64,000 nucleotides of DNA from Gracilaria domingensis (taxonomy: Eukaryota; Rhodophyta; Florideophyceae; Gracilariales; Gracilariaceae): NCBI GenBank assembly GCA_022539475.1, contig VCMS01000171.1:1-64000 (forward strand). Reading direction: 5' to 3'. Shown here one piece after another: positions 41,296 through 51,738 of the stretch. The notes under the pieces were generated by a model that saw nothing but the letters and a program-made list of their open reading frames with translations, was not told the DNA's origin and searched no databases. A program made the position numbers and the translations under genes. Every line of letters starts with the position of its first letter. The first letter of the stretch is position 1.

Positions 41296-42320
41296 AGGGT
41301 TGGCTTCCGAGTCAGCCAGTAACTTCTCCGTTGCAACGGTAGTTGTACCGCGAAAACAACCGCTTCCTCCCCCTCCTTAGATGGGGTGTCGTCCTCTTCG
41401 GAGGTAACTAATCCGAGGACATCGGCAGCCGTCATCTTCGTTGGGAGCATCGCGAGCGGGTGCGGTGTCACAGACCCAATGACTTGGTTCTTCACCAGAT
41501 ACTGGGGGGTACTGCCAAGGTTGGCAACAAGTATCCGAAACGGAGTATCCGGTGTGACTTGCACAACACCATTCGCGACAGCGAGTTGGTATTTCTCGTA
41601 CAACGAGGGAAGAGGTTGAATAACCCGAAGACCGTGTTGGCGGGAATTAACTGACACCATTACTTGGGACTCCGGCGGGATTGCGATCGACGCAGCGACG
41701 CGAAGCTTGGTGGACTCACGTGAAGCTGGTTGAGATTCCTGCGCAGCAGGCAGAGGAACATGTTTCTTCGACGCACGCTTTAGCGGACGACGAACAATAG
41801 GGACGGACGAACCGTCCTCCAGTTCCACACGCCTGAGGCGGGGTCTTATCGAATCGACAAACCTGTCGCAATAGTCACAACCCAAGATGATTGGGGCAGC
41901 TAATGACCGGCACACGATGAAGTCGACCTTCACCACATATGTTCCCAAACGCACGACTAAGCCGATTGTTCCCACCGTTGATAACGGGTTGTTGTTCGCA
42001 TCTGCGACGTCCGGCAAGGTGCCGCTGCGCGTACGAGCCCGCAATGGCGGTGTTAGGAGCGATTCAACGATGAAGTTCGGACCTGCACCTGTGTCTAATA
42101 CGGTCAGGTAACGCACCATAAACTGGGGGTCAAGGCCAAGGTCAGCGTATACCTTATAGTTACGCTTGGCCATCACCATGATTCTATCCGGGACCCGGTT
42201 ATTCTTCACCCGTATCCACGGTCGACGCAAAACACCAAGGTGTCCCGAATCCGCGTCAGCGGCGTCTCTCCTCGAAACGATTTTCACCGGGGAGCGAGGC
42301 GGTGACGCCTCGGACGTCAA
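41241..42320 (-). CDS. Retroviral-type aspartic protease region
   Basis: A 359-codon frame whose first codon is TTG, so no own start. VLDTGAGPNFI (residues about 74-84) carries the catalytic DTG; the second half has ILGCDYCDRF, the usual I-L-G after the flap. It would cut the Gag-Pol polyprotein. It lies in a third frame relative to the preceding Gag and following RT frames, so frameshifting is needed on both sides. Its start region overlaps the end of the Gag frame. Confidence 0.85.
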   Translation of the reverse strand: MTSEASPPRSPVKIVSRRDAADADSGHLGVLRRPWIRVKNNRVPDRIMVMAKRNYKVYADLGLDPQFMVRYLTVLDTGAGPNFIVESLLTPPLRARTRSGTLPDVADANNNPLSTVGTIGLVVRLGTYVVKVDFIVCRSLAAPIILGCDYCDRFVDSIRPRLRRVELEDGSSVPIVRRPLKRASKKHVPLPAAQESQPASRESTKLRVAASIAIPPESQVMVSVNSRQHGLRVIQPLPSLYEKYQLAVANGVVQVTPDTPFRILVANLGSTPQYLVKNQVIGSVTPHPLAMLPTKMTAADVLGLVTSEEDDTPSKEGEEAVVFAVQLPLQRRSYWLTRKPTLCQGQKSASPRATTRLTP

Positions 42321-42367
42321 CAGCCTCGATCCTGAGGACGTCTCTCCCGAAAGGGAGACTCCCTCGT

Positions 42368-43684
42368 TTAGTTTCCCTGGGCTTCCGCCTGCGGCGGCTG
42401 CTCAGGTTCCTCGGCAACGAGTGCATGGGCCCGTTGGCCGTGGGGTCCCGCATGAGCGGTGTTTTGATCGGCAACAACCTGTGGAGCAGGGCGTACCGGC
42501 TGTGGGGGGACATTCCGTTGTGGCGGAGCTGTCGTGACGGCATGTGAAAAGTCCGTCTTGGCATGCAGATACGACGTCATTGGGACGGATTGCTTCTCCT
42601 CAGGAGTGAGAGCCTCGTAGTTCACCGTAACTTTGTCCATATCTCTCATGGAGAGTAGAGACTGGGGCGAGATGTGACCATGCGTGTAGCAGAGGTGACA
42701 GATTGCCAATCTACCACCCGTACGCGGGGCCGCATTCCGAGCATCGGTGAACCCTACCCGAGGTCGGGTGTCCTTCCATCCTGGCCGTTGAAAACGGGTT
42801 GCTCCGTTCGAGTACGGAATTCGAGGTCCGTGAACACGGTTGGCATCTGCGTACAGCAGGCTGCCGTCTTGGGCCGTGTCGAAAGAAGCGTCCGTTGTCG
42901 ACGGTAGTTCGGTCGTTGGAATGGAACCCAACCCATCATGGGCAAGCTGTACGTTATCATACTCCCGTTGCGAGGCCTCATTCGCTATCAGCGACAAAGA
43001 TGGGGATTTGTTCTCCATCATCAACGCCTTGGCGGACCTGATCCTAGTACTAGGGCCTCGTGTACGTAGTGCATCACCTTCCGCTCGAGTGTATTGGACC
43101 AACTCGATGTAGGTAACCTTCCGCTTATCCTCGCGGTAGCGGGCGACTAAGGTCTTGATAGCAGGATCCAGCCCATCCACGAACATCGTGCAGCGTTCCC
43201 CGACGGGGTAGACATTCCCACTGCGGTGGAAGGCCTTGTTCAGGCGTATCGAGTAATCGGTTTCGGTCTCTCCCTGACGCTGACGAGTGTCTCGCAAAGC
43301 GAGTATGGCATTCCCAATAGCATCATTGGTGGCGTATGACCTCAGCAGGTATTGAACTGCTTCGGGCCAGCAGGTAACTCCCTCCTCGGAGGCCCGTGAA
43401 GAGCTCCGCATGGAGTTGTACTGGTCCTCGGCCACACCACGTAAGAAATACGGTAACGCGATGTACGCTTGGCCTTCATTCATTCCGAGAATATCGGCTT
43501 CCGCTACGAAGCGGGCAAGAAAATCAAGCACCAACACTGGGTCTTCTCCAGAAAAGGTCTGGTTACGAAGAGAGAGTTGCATGCGCTTGATGCAATCCTT
43601 GACTCTTCCCGTTCCACGGGGTGTACGATCCAGTGAGGAATCTTCCAAACGGTAGTACCGGTAAGACAATAACTTCCGATACAT
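42368..43684 (-). CDS. gag: Gag (capsid-like) protein
   Basis: 438 residues from an ATG. Residues about 50-205 fit a retrotransposon Gag capsid domain: WPEAVQYLLRSY, LRDTRQRQGETETDYSIRL and FVDGLDPAIK in order. Near the C-terminus a zinc-knuckle-like C-x2-C-x4-H-x4 sequence (Cys329, Cys332, His337) ends in Ser342 where Cys is expected, so the knuckle is probably impaired. The tail is Pro/Gln-rich. It is separated by 15 bp from the upstream 293-residue frame. Confidence 0.85.
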   Translation of the reverse strand: MYRKLLSYRYYRLEDSSLDRTPRGTGRVKDCIKRMQLSLRNQTFSGEDPVLVLDFLARFVAEADILGMNEGQAYIALPYFLRGVAEDQYNSMRSSSRASEEGVTCWPEAVQYLLRSYATNDAIGNAILALRDTRQRQGETETDYSIRLNKAFHRSGNVYPVGERCTMFVDGLDPAIKTLVARYREDKRKVTYIELVQYTRAEGDALRTRGPSTRIRSAKALMMENKSPSLSLIANEASQREYDNVQLAHDGLGSIPTTELPSTTDASFDTAQDGSLLYADANRVHGPRIPYSNGATRFQRPGWKDTRPRVGFTDARNAAPRTGGRLAICHLCYTHGHISPQSLLSMRDMDKVTVNYEALTPEEKQSVPMTSYLHAKTDFSHAVTTAPPQRNVPPQPVRPAPQVVADQNTAHAGPHGQRAHALVAEEPEQPPQAEAQGN

Positions 43685-43698
43685 CGGGGTTGTCGGCT

Positions 43699-44580
43699 TC
43701 AGCTCCTTAAGGCCGGAGTGTTTCCGTCCTTTCGAACGAGCTCGAACGGCACCATGGGAGGCCGACGACCTCCCATGACGACCTTTGAGCGTAAATAGTG
43801 CCCAGCGCGACGATCGTTCTCGGACGAGTCCGACGAGTCGGAACCTTCCGGGCCATTCGGGTTGTCAGTCGACGTACTCGACGAGTCCGAGTCCTGGTCT
43901 TCTTCCTTGAACTTCCGCCTGCGGCGAGACCTATCCCGACCAGTGTGCTTGTCGCGGTGCGACACGGCAACCGGCTCCGCCGGAGTGTTGAATCCTGCCA
44001 TAGCAGCTTTTTCCAACGTCTCCAGACGCTCTCGAATCCGATCGAATCGGGTCTCAACTCCTTCCACGAAGGCAGCGGGTCCTCCAAGACATTCCAACAC
44101 AGTGTTGACGTCGGACCGTAGGATACGGAGATCCTCTGCGACATCCTTCACAGAAGCAGCCCTCACTTCATCGCGAAGGGACCTAAACTCTCCCTTGAGG
44201 GAATCATGAGCTCCCAAAAGTGAATTGTGAGCAGCCCGCAAGATGCGAACCTGCTCTTCCAGGGTTATTCCCTGGGTGTTGTTGACCTTCTCCCGACGGG
44301 GTTGTTGCACCGCGGCAGCGGACGTAGCCTGAACAGCAGGAGCTGTGCACGAAACGACCGGAGCTTCCGGAGTAGCACCATCCGTAGGAGGAATCAACGG
44401 GGAAAACGGAAGTGTCCGGAGTGCCGGTTGGGTGGACAGCCTCGAGGACGGCCTGACGCCAAGTGTCGATCCAGGGCACACCGGGATCCTCGAAGGAGGT
44501 CGACTATCGGCGGGAGCACCACCGTTGTGGGAACGACTGCGAGTGATCGCACGCTCCGCATTTGAGGGCTTCCGAGACAT
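43699..44580 (-). CDS. N-terminal Gag-region protein (first ORF of the element)
   Basis: 293 residues from an ATG lying 118 bp inside the 5' LTR boundary. The first 90 residues are Ser/Pro/Thr-rich; about 100-190 is a predicted coiled coil (EEQVRILRAAHNSLL onward); after that a basic patch (RDRSRRRRKFK) is followed by a Ser/Asp-rich acidic stretch. It could be the N-terminal half of Gag, cut off by a frame change, or a separate ORF read before Gag. No recognised domain. Confidence 0.7.
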   Translation of the reverse strand: MSRKPSNAERAITRSRSHNGGAPADSRPPSRIPVCPGSTLGVRPSSRLSTQPALRTLPFSPLIPPTDGATPEAPVVSCTAPAVQATSAAAVQQPRREKVNNTQGITLEEQVRILRAAHNSLLGAHDSLKGEFRSLRDEVRAASVKDVAEDLRILRSDVNTVLECLGGPAAFVEGVETRFDRIRERLETLEKAAMAGFNTPAEPVAVSHRDKHTGRDRSRRRRKFKEEDQDSDSSSTSTDNPNGPEGSDSSDSSENDRRAGHYLRSKVVMGGRRPPMVPFELVRKDGNTPALRS

Positions 44581-44680
44581 CGGTATCCAGCGAACCGTTA
44601 CACGGGAACTTCCAAGGGGAAACGAACCTCAAAGAGGGAATACACACGAGTGTCAAACCCTTCAATCTCCTAATCTTTCT

Positions 44681-44694
44681 AGGTCGGGAGACCA
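44681..44694 (-). other. Primer-binding site
   Basis: On the minus strand, three bases after the 5' LTR, the sequence TGGTCTCCCGACCT could pair with a tRNA 3' end of the form AGGTCGGGAGACCA. It begins with TGG, as expected for pairing to CCA. The tRNA identity was not determined. Confidence 0.7.
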
Positions 44695-44697
44695 CTT

Positions 44698-45476
44698 TGT
44701 AGTGCAACCCGTGAGCGGGAAAAGACACCACGAAGACGTTCGGGATCTTCCTCTACGGAGGGTAGCGGAGCGAACAGAGCCTCTCTGGAATGGCACAACG
44801 AGCCGGGTGTAAGACTGGGGCCAAACCGTCACGACGGGGCGATGAGAGTTGAAATAGAAAGGTGGAGCGGAGAAGGGAGTACCACGACACGTGGGTGTGC
44901 AATACCTCGGAAGAGGGTTGGGGGAAAGAAAGGGAAAAGGAAAAGGAGAGCGAGAGCACCACGGGGTGGGGCCTCGCGACAAGGTGACGAAGGATAACGG
45001 CGTACTGCCGGGGCTTTCCCTATACAGGGGCGAACGCGACAAACAGCGGTAAAACACTCCTACAGTTGGGTTCCTTTAGAAGACGCAGGGTGGATAAACG
45101 AACCGTGTAAACGGGGAGTCTCTCCGATTAGGAGTCGAGCACCGCCGAAGGCGTGAACGATTAGAGCCAAGACCTGTCAGTAGGGTCACCCTGGTTGGGG
45201 CACTTTACTGGTGCGACGGCGGCGACGCCGTCGCACTAAGTAGTGTCCTAACTAAAATTAATAAATAATATTAACTAAACTTCCCACTAATTGTGGCAAC
45301 CGCCCACGTGTAGTGGCCAACCTCCGATCAGCTCTACCGTGTCCCACATGTCCGAACCATCTCAATGGCAACCACTTGTAACTACTAGTCATATACTGGT
45401 GTGTACCAGGCAAACCCGTAAACGGGAAATATGACTAAGTTCTGTCAGAATACTCATAGATGAGCGTTGCACTACA
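44698..45476 (-). repeat. 5' LTR of the chromovirus
   Basis: 779 bp with perfect terminal inversion (TGTAGTGCAAC...GTTGCACTACA on the plus strand). It has six substitutions relative to the other LTR and no length difference. Followed by the GATTG target duplication at 45477-45481. It should contain the promoter of the minus-strand transcript. Confidence 0.95.
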
Positions 45477-45481
45477 GATTG

Positions 45482-46444
45482 ATGTCCATCTCTCCTCCAT
45501 ATTGAGCTACAAAAGCTTCCGAGGTCCAGCTTCGAAACTTTTCAGTCGCCCATTGCATTCAACAGACACACGAACCACTTATCAAATCGCTGCTCATATT
45601 CAACATCGGTCGCGAACTCAATCTTCGTTCTATAAGAATGTTTCTATGAAAACCCTTTAAGGTCACGTTATGTCCCTTCACGTTGTCTATTTGCTCTTAG
45701 GTGCTCCACGGAGAGGCCGTTGAACCTCAAGGATGTTAGATTACGGATACGTCTTGCCCATGTTTTGAGTTCGAGTCCGATCACCTTTGCATGCAGCATC
45801 AAGGAAACAATAGTTGCTTGTTGGGAAACTGCAAGCCATCTCATCGTTTTGTCTGCCTCTGATAAGAGATGCAAGAGAAGCAGCTGCTCCTCATATACCA
45901 CCGATACAGACACCGTCCCGAGTGAAAATGTGCCTTCTGGATGTCACCTATCATCCGACGCTGGAACGTGGACAAAGTTTGACACCATTATGGAAACAGT
46001 TGATGCCGCTTTGAATGCACACACGGAAGTGGATGGTGCGAATGACGAAGACATGTTGCTGAACATAGAAACTTACACAATCGTGGCCGGCATTGAAGCG
46101 CATTTTATCGCTATGAACGATGTGTTGAAGACGATTGAACAATGCGGCAGCATATGACGCTTGAAGAAACTATTGAAATCGAAAAGGAGGCTCAAGCCGT
46201 CGTAGACTATGTCGTGGAATCCGGGCGTCGTGCAAGTATTGCAAGCCAAAATACTGCTGAGGTGTACAAAACGAGTCAAGATGTTACGATACTGAAGAAT
46301 GGGGCGTTTTTGGCTGAGAATGAAGCCAAGAAATTGGAACAGAGCCTGAAAGAAAAGCAGGATGCTGCGAATAACAACCGAAAAGCATGCTCTGAGTGTT
46401 GCGCACTGAGGACAGACGTTGAGAAGTTCTGGAACGCTCTGTGA
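45482..46444 (+). other. Possible decayed coiled-coil gene
   Basis: Two overlapping frames look partly protein-like: one ending at 46157 (from TTG at 45720 or ATG at 45990) and one from ATG 46142 to 46444 (100 residues, strongly helical: EETIEIEKEAQAVVDYV, later EAKKLEQSLKEKQ). They are in different frames, so either an indel or an intron separates them. No family recognised. The chromovirus inserted about 250 bp upstream and may have cut its 5' region off. Confidence 0.3.
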
Positions 46445-47140
46445 GAGGCTGCGAAGAAATCCGGTGAAAGTGCTTTTCCCTTGCGCAGTGGAATATATAG
46501 AAGGGCTCTACGTGCTTCTCTGCGACTACGGGCTTCAACTTCCCATTGGTATATTTACAAAGAGCTCAGCTCTTGTGCATATATTTTGCTGTACCAAGCG
46601 ATGAAGTAACCTTGTTCTTTCTTTTACTGTTCGATTTTGTGCATAACAGCAGTTTGGCCTCTCTTTTATACTATAAAGTTAATAGAGATCAGGACGAATC
46701 TCGCGCAGATTCTCCTACCTACTCTACAGCGAACCGAAGTTAGATATAAACAATTTTGGTTCTCCAATTCTTTTAAAGAATGACGTGTTTTTAAAGTATT
46801 ACCTGCAGACTCAGCTCTAAATTGCGTAGATTTGTTGCAACTTGGCAAATTGGGAATATTTGCACCTTCAATCTGAACCTGTGCAAAACTTTGCTCCTGA
46901 TTTTTGCCCGGTGGAGATGGTCAGCCGAGCAAAAAACTAATTTAATCTTTTGCTTCCTCCCGCTGGAGATTCTCTAAGGCCATCAGATTTGTTTTTAATT
47001 TTTCGTGCAGCCAAGTTATTTTCTTTTTAATTCCTGTGTGCCACGTGTGCAGTTTTTGCTTGTCTTTGTCCCTATGTAGAAAGGCCTTGATGAAAACTTC
47101 GTGGACTGTACAACCACGACTCTGTCTGGCCTTCAAATTT
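46445..47140. other. Gene-free AT-rich stretch
   Basis: No supported gene, repeat or RNA was recognised. Confidence 0.5.
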
Positions 47141-48105
47141 GTGGAAGATGGAGAGACCTGGCTCTCGTTTACTGCTCTGAGCTCGTTCGACTCTTCTCTC
47201 TTAAGTGGTGGAGCCTACTGTAATGCTGATTGGCGCCTGGAAAAATGCTAATCAGCAGTGTTGGTTGGCTGATTGACAGTCCCCGGTTGATGATTGGCAT
47301 TTTGACAGGGGTTCGGAACTATGTTAAGTTGTGTGCAAAGGGTGGTGAATTGGTTGCGGTGTAGTGGCTCGTTTTATGCATTCTGGTGTATATTTGCGGT
47401 GTTGGCGGAAGTGTGCGAATGCAAATCTGCTAGTGGCGCAGATTAACGCGAGGATGTGGCTGTTACCGTGCGTTGATGGGAGCTTGATGGGGCCGCAGGT
47501 ATCGGAGCTGACGTATGCTACTACCTGGTAGCCATGTGCCTTCGGTTTGTGTGGCTGTGGTGTTGTTTTTGCGTGCGGGCAGGCTGAGCACGTTAGAATG
47601 GTGTCATATGGTAGTCTTCTTGGGAGTGTGGGTATAAATCTGTGCCTTGCGGTGAGTGCCAGCTTTTGTGGGTGGGCGTGGTTGAGTTTTACATGCCATT
47701 GATGTGCGGCTGCATGTAGTGTAGAGATTTGCGGTTGTTGTGCCGGGTTGTATATGTTGCGGAGATTAGCAAGTGTATACGTCATCTTTGGTGTTTGTTT
47801 CTTGGGAGGTGGAGCGGCTGTTGTTGAGTGTTTTTGAGATTGTTTGACTTGTTTGGTTTGTTTTGGAGGTACTACTTTACGTGGTAATGTGCGTGTGTCC
47901 TGTCGTCGCAGGCGACGAGTGAGTCTGTTTTAGGCGTCCGTTGCGTTGTTTGTATGGGGAGGGGAGGTTGTGGTATGGTTTGGAGTCTTGTTTTTGCGTG
48001 TGGCCCATAACCTGTGGAAGATGGAGAGACCTGGATCTCGTTTACTGCTCTGAGCTCGTTCGACTCTTCTCTCTTAAGTGGTGGAGTTTCCTGTAATGCT
48101 GATTG
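47141..48105. repeat. Pair of 92-bp direct repeats flanking a copia fragment
   Basis: 47141-47232 and 48014-48105 are nearly identical (GTGGAAGATGGAGAGACCTGG at the start, GTAATGCTGATTG at the end; a few substitutions). They enclose about 780 bp with the copia integrase fragment. The repeat is open in one frame on the plus strand (VEDGETW...). It could be solo-LTR-like ends of a deleted element or a duplicated host fragment. Confidence 0.75.
47324..47785 (-). pseudogene. Ty1/copia Gag-pre-integrase and integrase fragment
   Basis: A 153-codon minus-strand frame. It contains the pre-integrase zinc finger (HQWHVKLNHAHP for the His pair, CSACPHAK for the Cys pair). The start of the integrase core follows (SSDTCGPIKLPSTHG, first Asp), and then a stretch like that of copia integrases (FAFAHFRQHR). 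No RT, RNase H or LTRs are adjacent, so this is a remnant. Confidence 0.75.
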
Positions 48106-48162
48106 ACAAAATTTACACGCTTCACGCGTATGTGCGTGTTGCAAGACAGTGCTTCGCATCGT

Positions 48163-48582
48163 TCATGATGAACCTCTTGTAGCAACAAGTCCGTCTTCGG
48201 GTAGATTTTGATTTCGGGTGCGCCATATGCGGCTGGTCTTTTGAAGGTTAGCGTCTTTAGGGCCGGGAAAAAGGTCAGGGAACTGAAGAACTGCCTCGGA
48301 GATTATGCTCTTCTGCCCGTTGCAACTGCTTGTTTTGAACATCCAGGCCGCAATTTTGGCTCTTTCTTCGATAGTGAGAACCCGAATAACTCTATGTGTG
48401 TTTCTGGTTTGCTTATTGCGTATTTCATTTTGCTCGATGCGGGCAGAAGATAGTGGCACTACGGACTGTTGTGGAAGAACATTGGGAACTGTTGTCGGCA
48501 GGGTGACGCTGCGGCGGCGTTGTGCAGCTCTTTGAAAAGCTGCTATAATAGGCGATCCGCTAAGGGGTGCGCTCATGGTCAT
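48163..48582 (-). CDS. Small ORF with helix-turn-helix-like C-terminus
   Basis: 139 residues from an ATG. The N-terminal half is Ser/Pro/Arg-rich; the C-terminal half (VIRVLTIEERAKIAAWMF onward) is predicted helical and resembles the DNA-binding leader of some transposases. No catalytic part follows; the frame ends 58 bp from the direct repeat at 48014-48105, so the gene may be truncated. Function unknown. Confidence 0.35.
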   Translation of the reverse strand: MTMSAPLSGSPIIAAFQRAAQRRRSVTLPTTVPNVLPQQSVVPLSSARIEQNEIRNKQTRNTHRVIRVLTIEERAKIAAWMFKTSSCNGQKSIISEAVLQFPDLFPGPKDANLQKTSRIWRTRNQNLPEDGLVATRGSS

Positions 48583-49331
48583 ACGAGTTTGTGTGTGGCG
48601 AGAACAAATGCAGGTGTGTGTGAGAGAGGCATTTTGTCTCTCTTGTGAGCTGAAGTAAGCTTCTCATGGTAAAGCGGCCCTTTCCCGCGCAAACTGTTCT
48701 GCAACCCACACTAAATTCGACCGCTGTCGGAGCTCTATGCACCCTAATTAGTGTCGCCTACATCAATCATGGGCCAACACTAATTATTCACCCACTCCAT
48801 TTACGGTCACTGGGTGTAGACCCCACTGTATTTGACCTCACTGATAGACTTGCTCTTAGTCATCGCTCACCTTAGGTTCGGGCCGGATTAGAAGAAACAG
48901 CGAGAAACGTCACCTGCAATGTGGAACTAGTGCGCCAGGTAATGGCATAGAATTAACCTCCGAGAGTGATTTGTTTTGTGTTGACATCGTAAGTCTGTCT
49001 GCAAACACCGTCATGTGGCGGCACAGAGCGCCTGGCTGCGATGTCCCGGAACCCATCCGCAAAACGCCCTTCGACTCATGGTTTAAGTGTGAAGGCTTTA
49101 GGTGAATGGGCCAATGTAGTGGCCCATGTAGAGGAACCATTCGCTCGTTGAAACGCAACCTCCCCCGTGAAAGAGTAATACTCTGGGGTAACGGGTCGGA
49201 GGCGAGAATGTCAACATTTCTGGAAAAAAGAGCACGTTACATATTGCAGAGCAAGCTTCAACTTTTGTGAATGACTGGGGTGAAGTGCTCTTTCGGGTCC
49301 TCTTGAGTACCACCCAACTTTGGACAGCAAC
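48583..49331. other. Gene-free stretch upstream of the first kelch gene
   Basis: No supported coding sequence; it should contain the promoter and 5' UTR of the kelch gene starting at 49332. No clear TATA box was identified. Confidence 0.5.
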
Positions 49332-51050
49332 ATGAAGACTTGTTTGCTGTTGCTGAGCGCCTCAATACTTTCCATCGCGTTAGGCAATGATGGCATTAAC
49401 TTCATCAAAGTTAATGTTGGAGGTGGGCAATTATTGGACATCGGCTTCTTGAAAGACGAAGACTACTTCTTCGAACAGAGCACTGGGATTGCCCAAGCAT
49501 ATAGCGACCCTGGTTTCGTACCCCCAGCCTCACCGTGGGGTGATGTCTATCGCTCCCACCGTTATGCAGAAGGTGGCTCTTTGACGTATCGTTTCCCGGT
49601 TCCAGAGGGCACGTTCAAGGTCGGGCTGATGTTTATGGAGCAATTCGACGGAGCGGGCAGACCGGGCGGGCGTATCATGGACCTGTACGTTAATGGCGAA
49701 CCGCTTGACAAGGGCATTGATGTGTGGTCGCTCGCGGGCGGGAAACTGTACGAACCGTACTTTCTCCAAAAGCTCGACATCGCTTCTGTCGGCGGCTACA
49801 TCTCCATTACTCTGGACCCAGTGGTTGAAAACCCAATGCTCAGCGGTATTGTCATCGAAGGAGAAGCGGCTTCAAGCGTTTTGTGGAATACTGTGAATGG
49901 CGCTACTCCAATTCCAGTGCCCGGTGCGGCTGGAGCTCCGACGCCGGTCGCAGCTCCGACGCCGGTCGCAGCTCCGACGCCGGTAGCAGCTCCGACGCCG
50001 GTAGCAGCTCCGACGCCGGTAGCTGCTCCAATGGCCGCGGCGACACCCGAGGCGCCAGTTGCGCTGCCAGCTGCTGCGACTGATGGCGCTGGACTAGGGG
50101 TTTGGTCAAACGTTGAATACAACTCTGGCGCGCCGACGCCCAGGCATGAGGCTTGTGCTTTGTTTGCCGATGGTCTTGTATACAGCATTGGAGGGCGAGG
50201 GAAGAAAGACATTAGCGTATACGACCCTCTTACCAAGACATGGGTATCAAAGACCGGACCAGAAGTAGAACTCAATCACATGCAATGCGTCTATTACGAG
50301 AAACAGATCTGGGTTGGCGGCAGTTGGTACGGACAGTTCCCCTTGGAGAAGGAACACGAGGTGATGTGGGTGTATGACATTGAGACGGACTCATGGTTGC
50401 AGAAGACCGGTCTGGCTGAGGGTCGTCGCCGAGGTGGCGGTGCGTTCGTTCTTCACGAAGGAAAGATGTATCTCTCGCACGGTGCAATCGGTGGTCACGG
50501 GCCACATGCAGTCTCAACCGGTTTGTTCGACGTGTACGATCCTGCAACCGATACATGGACAGCACTGATGCCCGCGCCAAATGCGAGGGATCATACAACG
50601 GGAGCTATGATCAACGGCAAGCTATGTGTGGCTGGGGGACGAGATGGTGGGCAGGCGGACTTCTGGAGCGCAAACGTTGGTCCCATTGATTGCTATAATT
50701 TTGGCACTGGCGCATGGGAAGAAAAGGCGGCACTGCCGGTTCCGCGCGGCGGTACTATGGTGGGGACGACTTGTAGCGGTCTGCTGATGATTGCTGGCGG
50801 TGAAGGGAAGACGGCCGAAGTCCCTGGAGGACAGGCGTTTGACAGAGTGGACCTGTTCAGAGAAGAGACGAATACGTTTGAGGAGGCGACGTACATGACT
50901 AGCGCCCGGCACGGATCTGGACTTGCCATCACCTCTTGCGAATGTGGACATATTTACGTGCCCTCTGGTTCGGCTGGTCTAGGCGGTGGACCGGAGGTTA
51001 GTACGACGGATGTGTGGACCGCGGACGGAGTTGTGAAGGCTTGCGTCTGA
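49332..51050 (+). CDS. Secreted malectin-like plus kelch-propeller protein
   Basis: 572 residues from the ATG at 49332, chosen because it directly opens a signal peptide (MKTCLLLLSASILSIALG); the frame also extends 12 bp upstream without an ATG. Residues about 22-175 fit a malectin-like carbohydrate-binding fold: FIKVNVGG, VYRSHRY, GTFKVGLMFME, DLYVNGEPLDKGIDV and ENPMLSGIVIEG in the usual order. Residues about 202-231 are five exact six-residue APTPVA-type repeats (linker). Residues about 250-570 are kelch repeats, with motifs such as RHEACALF, YSIGGRG, HHMQCV-like NHMQCVYY, RRRGGGAF and CVAGGRDGG. The protein is probably extracellular or cell-wall bound. It is the first of three related kelch genes in this 8-kb stretch. 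Confidence 0.85.
   Translation: MKTCLLLLSASILSIALGNDGINFIKVNVGGGQLLDIGFLKDEDYFFEQSTGIAQAYSDPGFVPPASPWGDVYRSHRYAEGGSLTYRFPVPEGTFKVGLMFMEQFDGAGRPGGRIMDLYVNGEPLDKGIDVWSLAGGKLYEPYFLQKLDIASVGGYISITLDPVVENPMLSGIVIEGEAASSVLWNTVNGATPIPVPGAAGAPTPVAAPTPVAAPTPVAAPTPVAAPTPVAAPMAAATPEAPVALPAAATDGAGLGVWSNVEYNSGAPTPRHEACALFADGLVYSIGGRGKKDISVYDPLTKTWVSKTGPEVELNHMQCVYYEKQIWVGGSWYGQFPLEKEHEVMWVYDIETDSWLQKTGLAEGRRRGGGAFVLHEGKMYLSHGAIGGHGPHAVSTGLFDVYDPATDTWTALMPAPNARDHTTGAMINGKLCVAGGRDGGQADFWSANVGPIDCYNFGTGAWEEKAALPVPRGGTMVGTTCSGLLMIAGGEGKTAEVPGGQAFDRVDLFREETNTFEEATYMTSARHGSGLAITSCECGHIYVPSGSAGLGGGPEVSTTDVWTADGVVKACV
49935..50024 (+). repeat. Five tandem 18-bp units in the kelch gene linker
   Basis: Units of GCTCCGACGCCGGT(C/A)GC(A/T) repeat five times in frame, coding the Ala-Pro-Thr-Pro-Val-Ala linker. 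The repeat number is likely to vary between individuals (inference). Confidence 0.9.
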
Positions 51051-51738
51051 GTGATGGGGCAATCATGCTCATCTGAACATAATTGACGCTGAATGACGAC
51101 TTTTTTTTCATGCTGTAGAAAGGACTGGCCTGTATGTTTTGTTCCATGTCCACTAGCTTTACGATGATGCTTGTTTGTTTCATGTTGACCTTATCTGTTA
51201 CTTCGAAATGGCATCTGAACGACGACTAACACTAAAACTTAGAAGCATAAGCCTGGGCTGAAACAGGTTGCAAGCTAGCTGATTCGCAGAGTGGCTGCGC
51301 AGCAAAGCAGTGAAACGCGGCTGCAAGGGGGGAAGCAAGAAGGTAACGGCGCGGTTTAATCACGTATGCCGGGAGGGGGTAGATGCAGAGGTGAGAAGCA
51401 GAAGGTGTTAAGGTTAATCGCGAGTGAGGAGTCAACACACGCGCTCAGGACTTGCGGTGACGAATCGTGTCGTGGACGTGTAGCGGAACACCAACGGCTG
51501 ACGACAAGCCGCGGCTGCGTTGCACACGTGCGCAGCGCGCTGGCAGCAACGCGCACAAATCGCGCGCGCTGATTGGCGCGTTGGTTCCTTCTGCTTACCG
51601 CGTTTACCTTGCTGAAGTCGTCTGGGAGCGTCATTAATCTTGCCGCAGCGCGCCTTTCTCCGCTCTGCGGTGCTCGTTGCGAGTCCGCCAAGCTGCCGCT
51701 CACAATTTGTTTATATGCCACCCCGCATCTGAGCGTGC
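51051..51738. other. Gene-free stretch
   Basis: Holds the 3' flank of the first kelch gene and the 5' flank of the small membrane protein gene. No supported gene. Confidence 0.5.

Larger units (their letters stand above)
33669..45476 (-). mobile_element. Complete Ty3/gypsy chromovirus (11.8 kb)
   Basis: Two 779-bp LTRs bracket, on the minus strand, Gag, protease, RT-RNase H-integrase and a chromodomain. The 5-bp sequence GATTG is duplicated at 33664-33668 and 45477-45481. I count six substitutions between the LTRs (about 0.8%), so insertion was recent. The main pol frame is open throughout, but transitions between reading frames and one in-frame stop before the chromodomain leave autonomy uncertain. 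An extra block of plus-strand ORFs lies between integrase and the 3' LTR. Confidence 0.95.
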
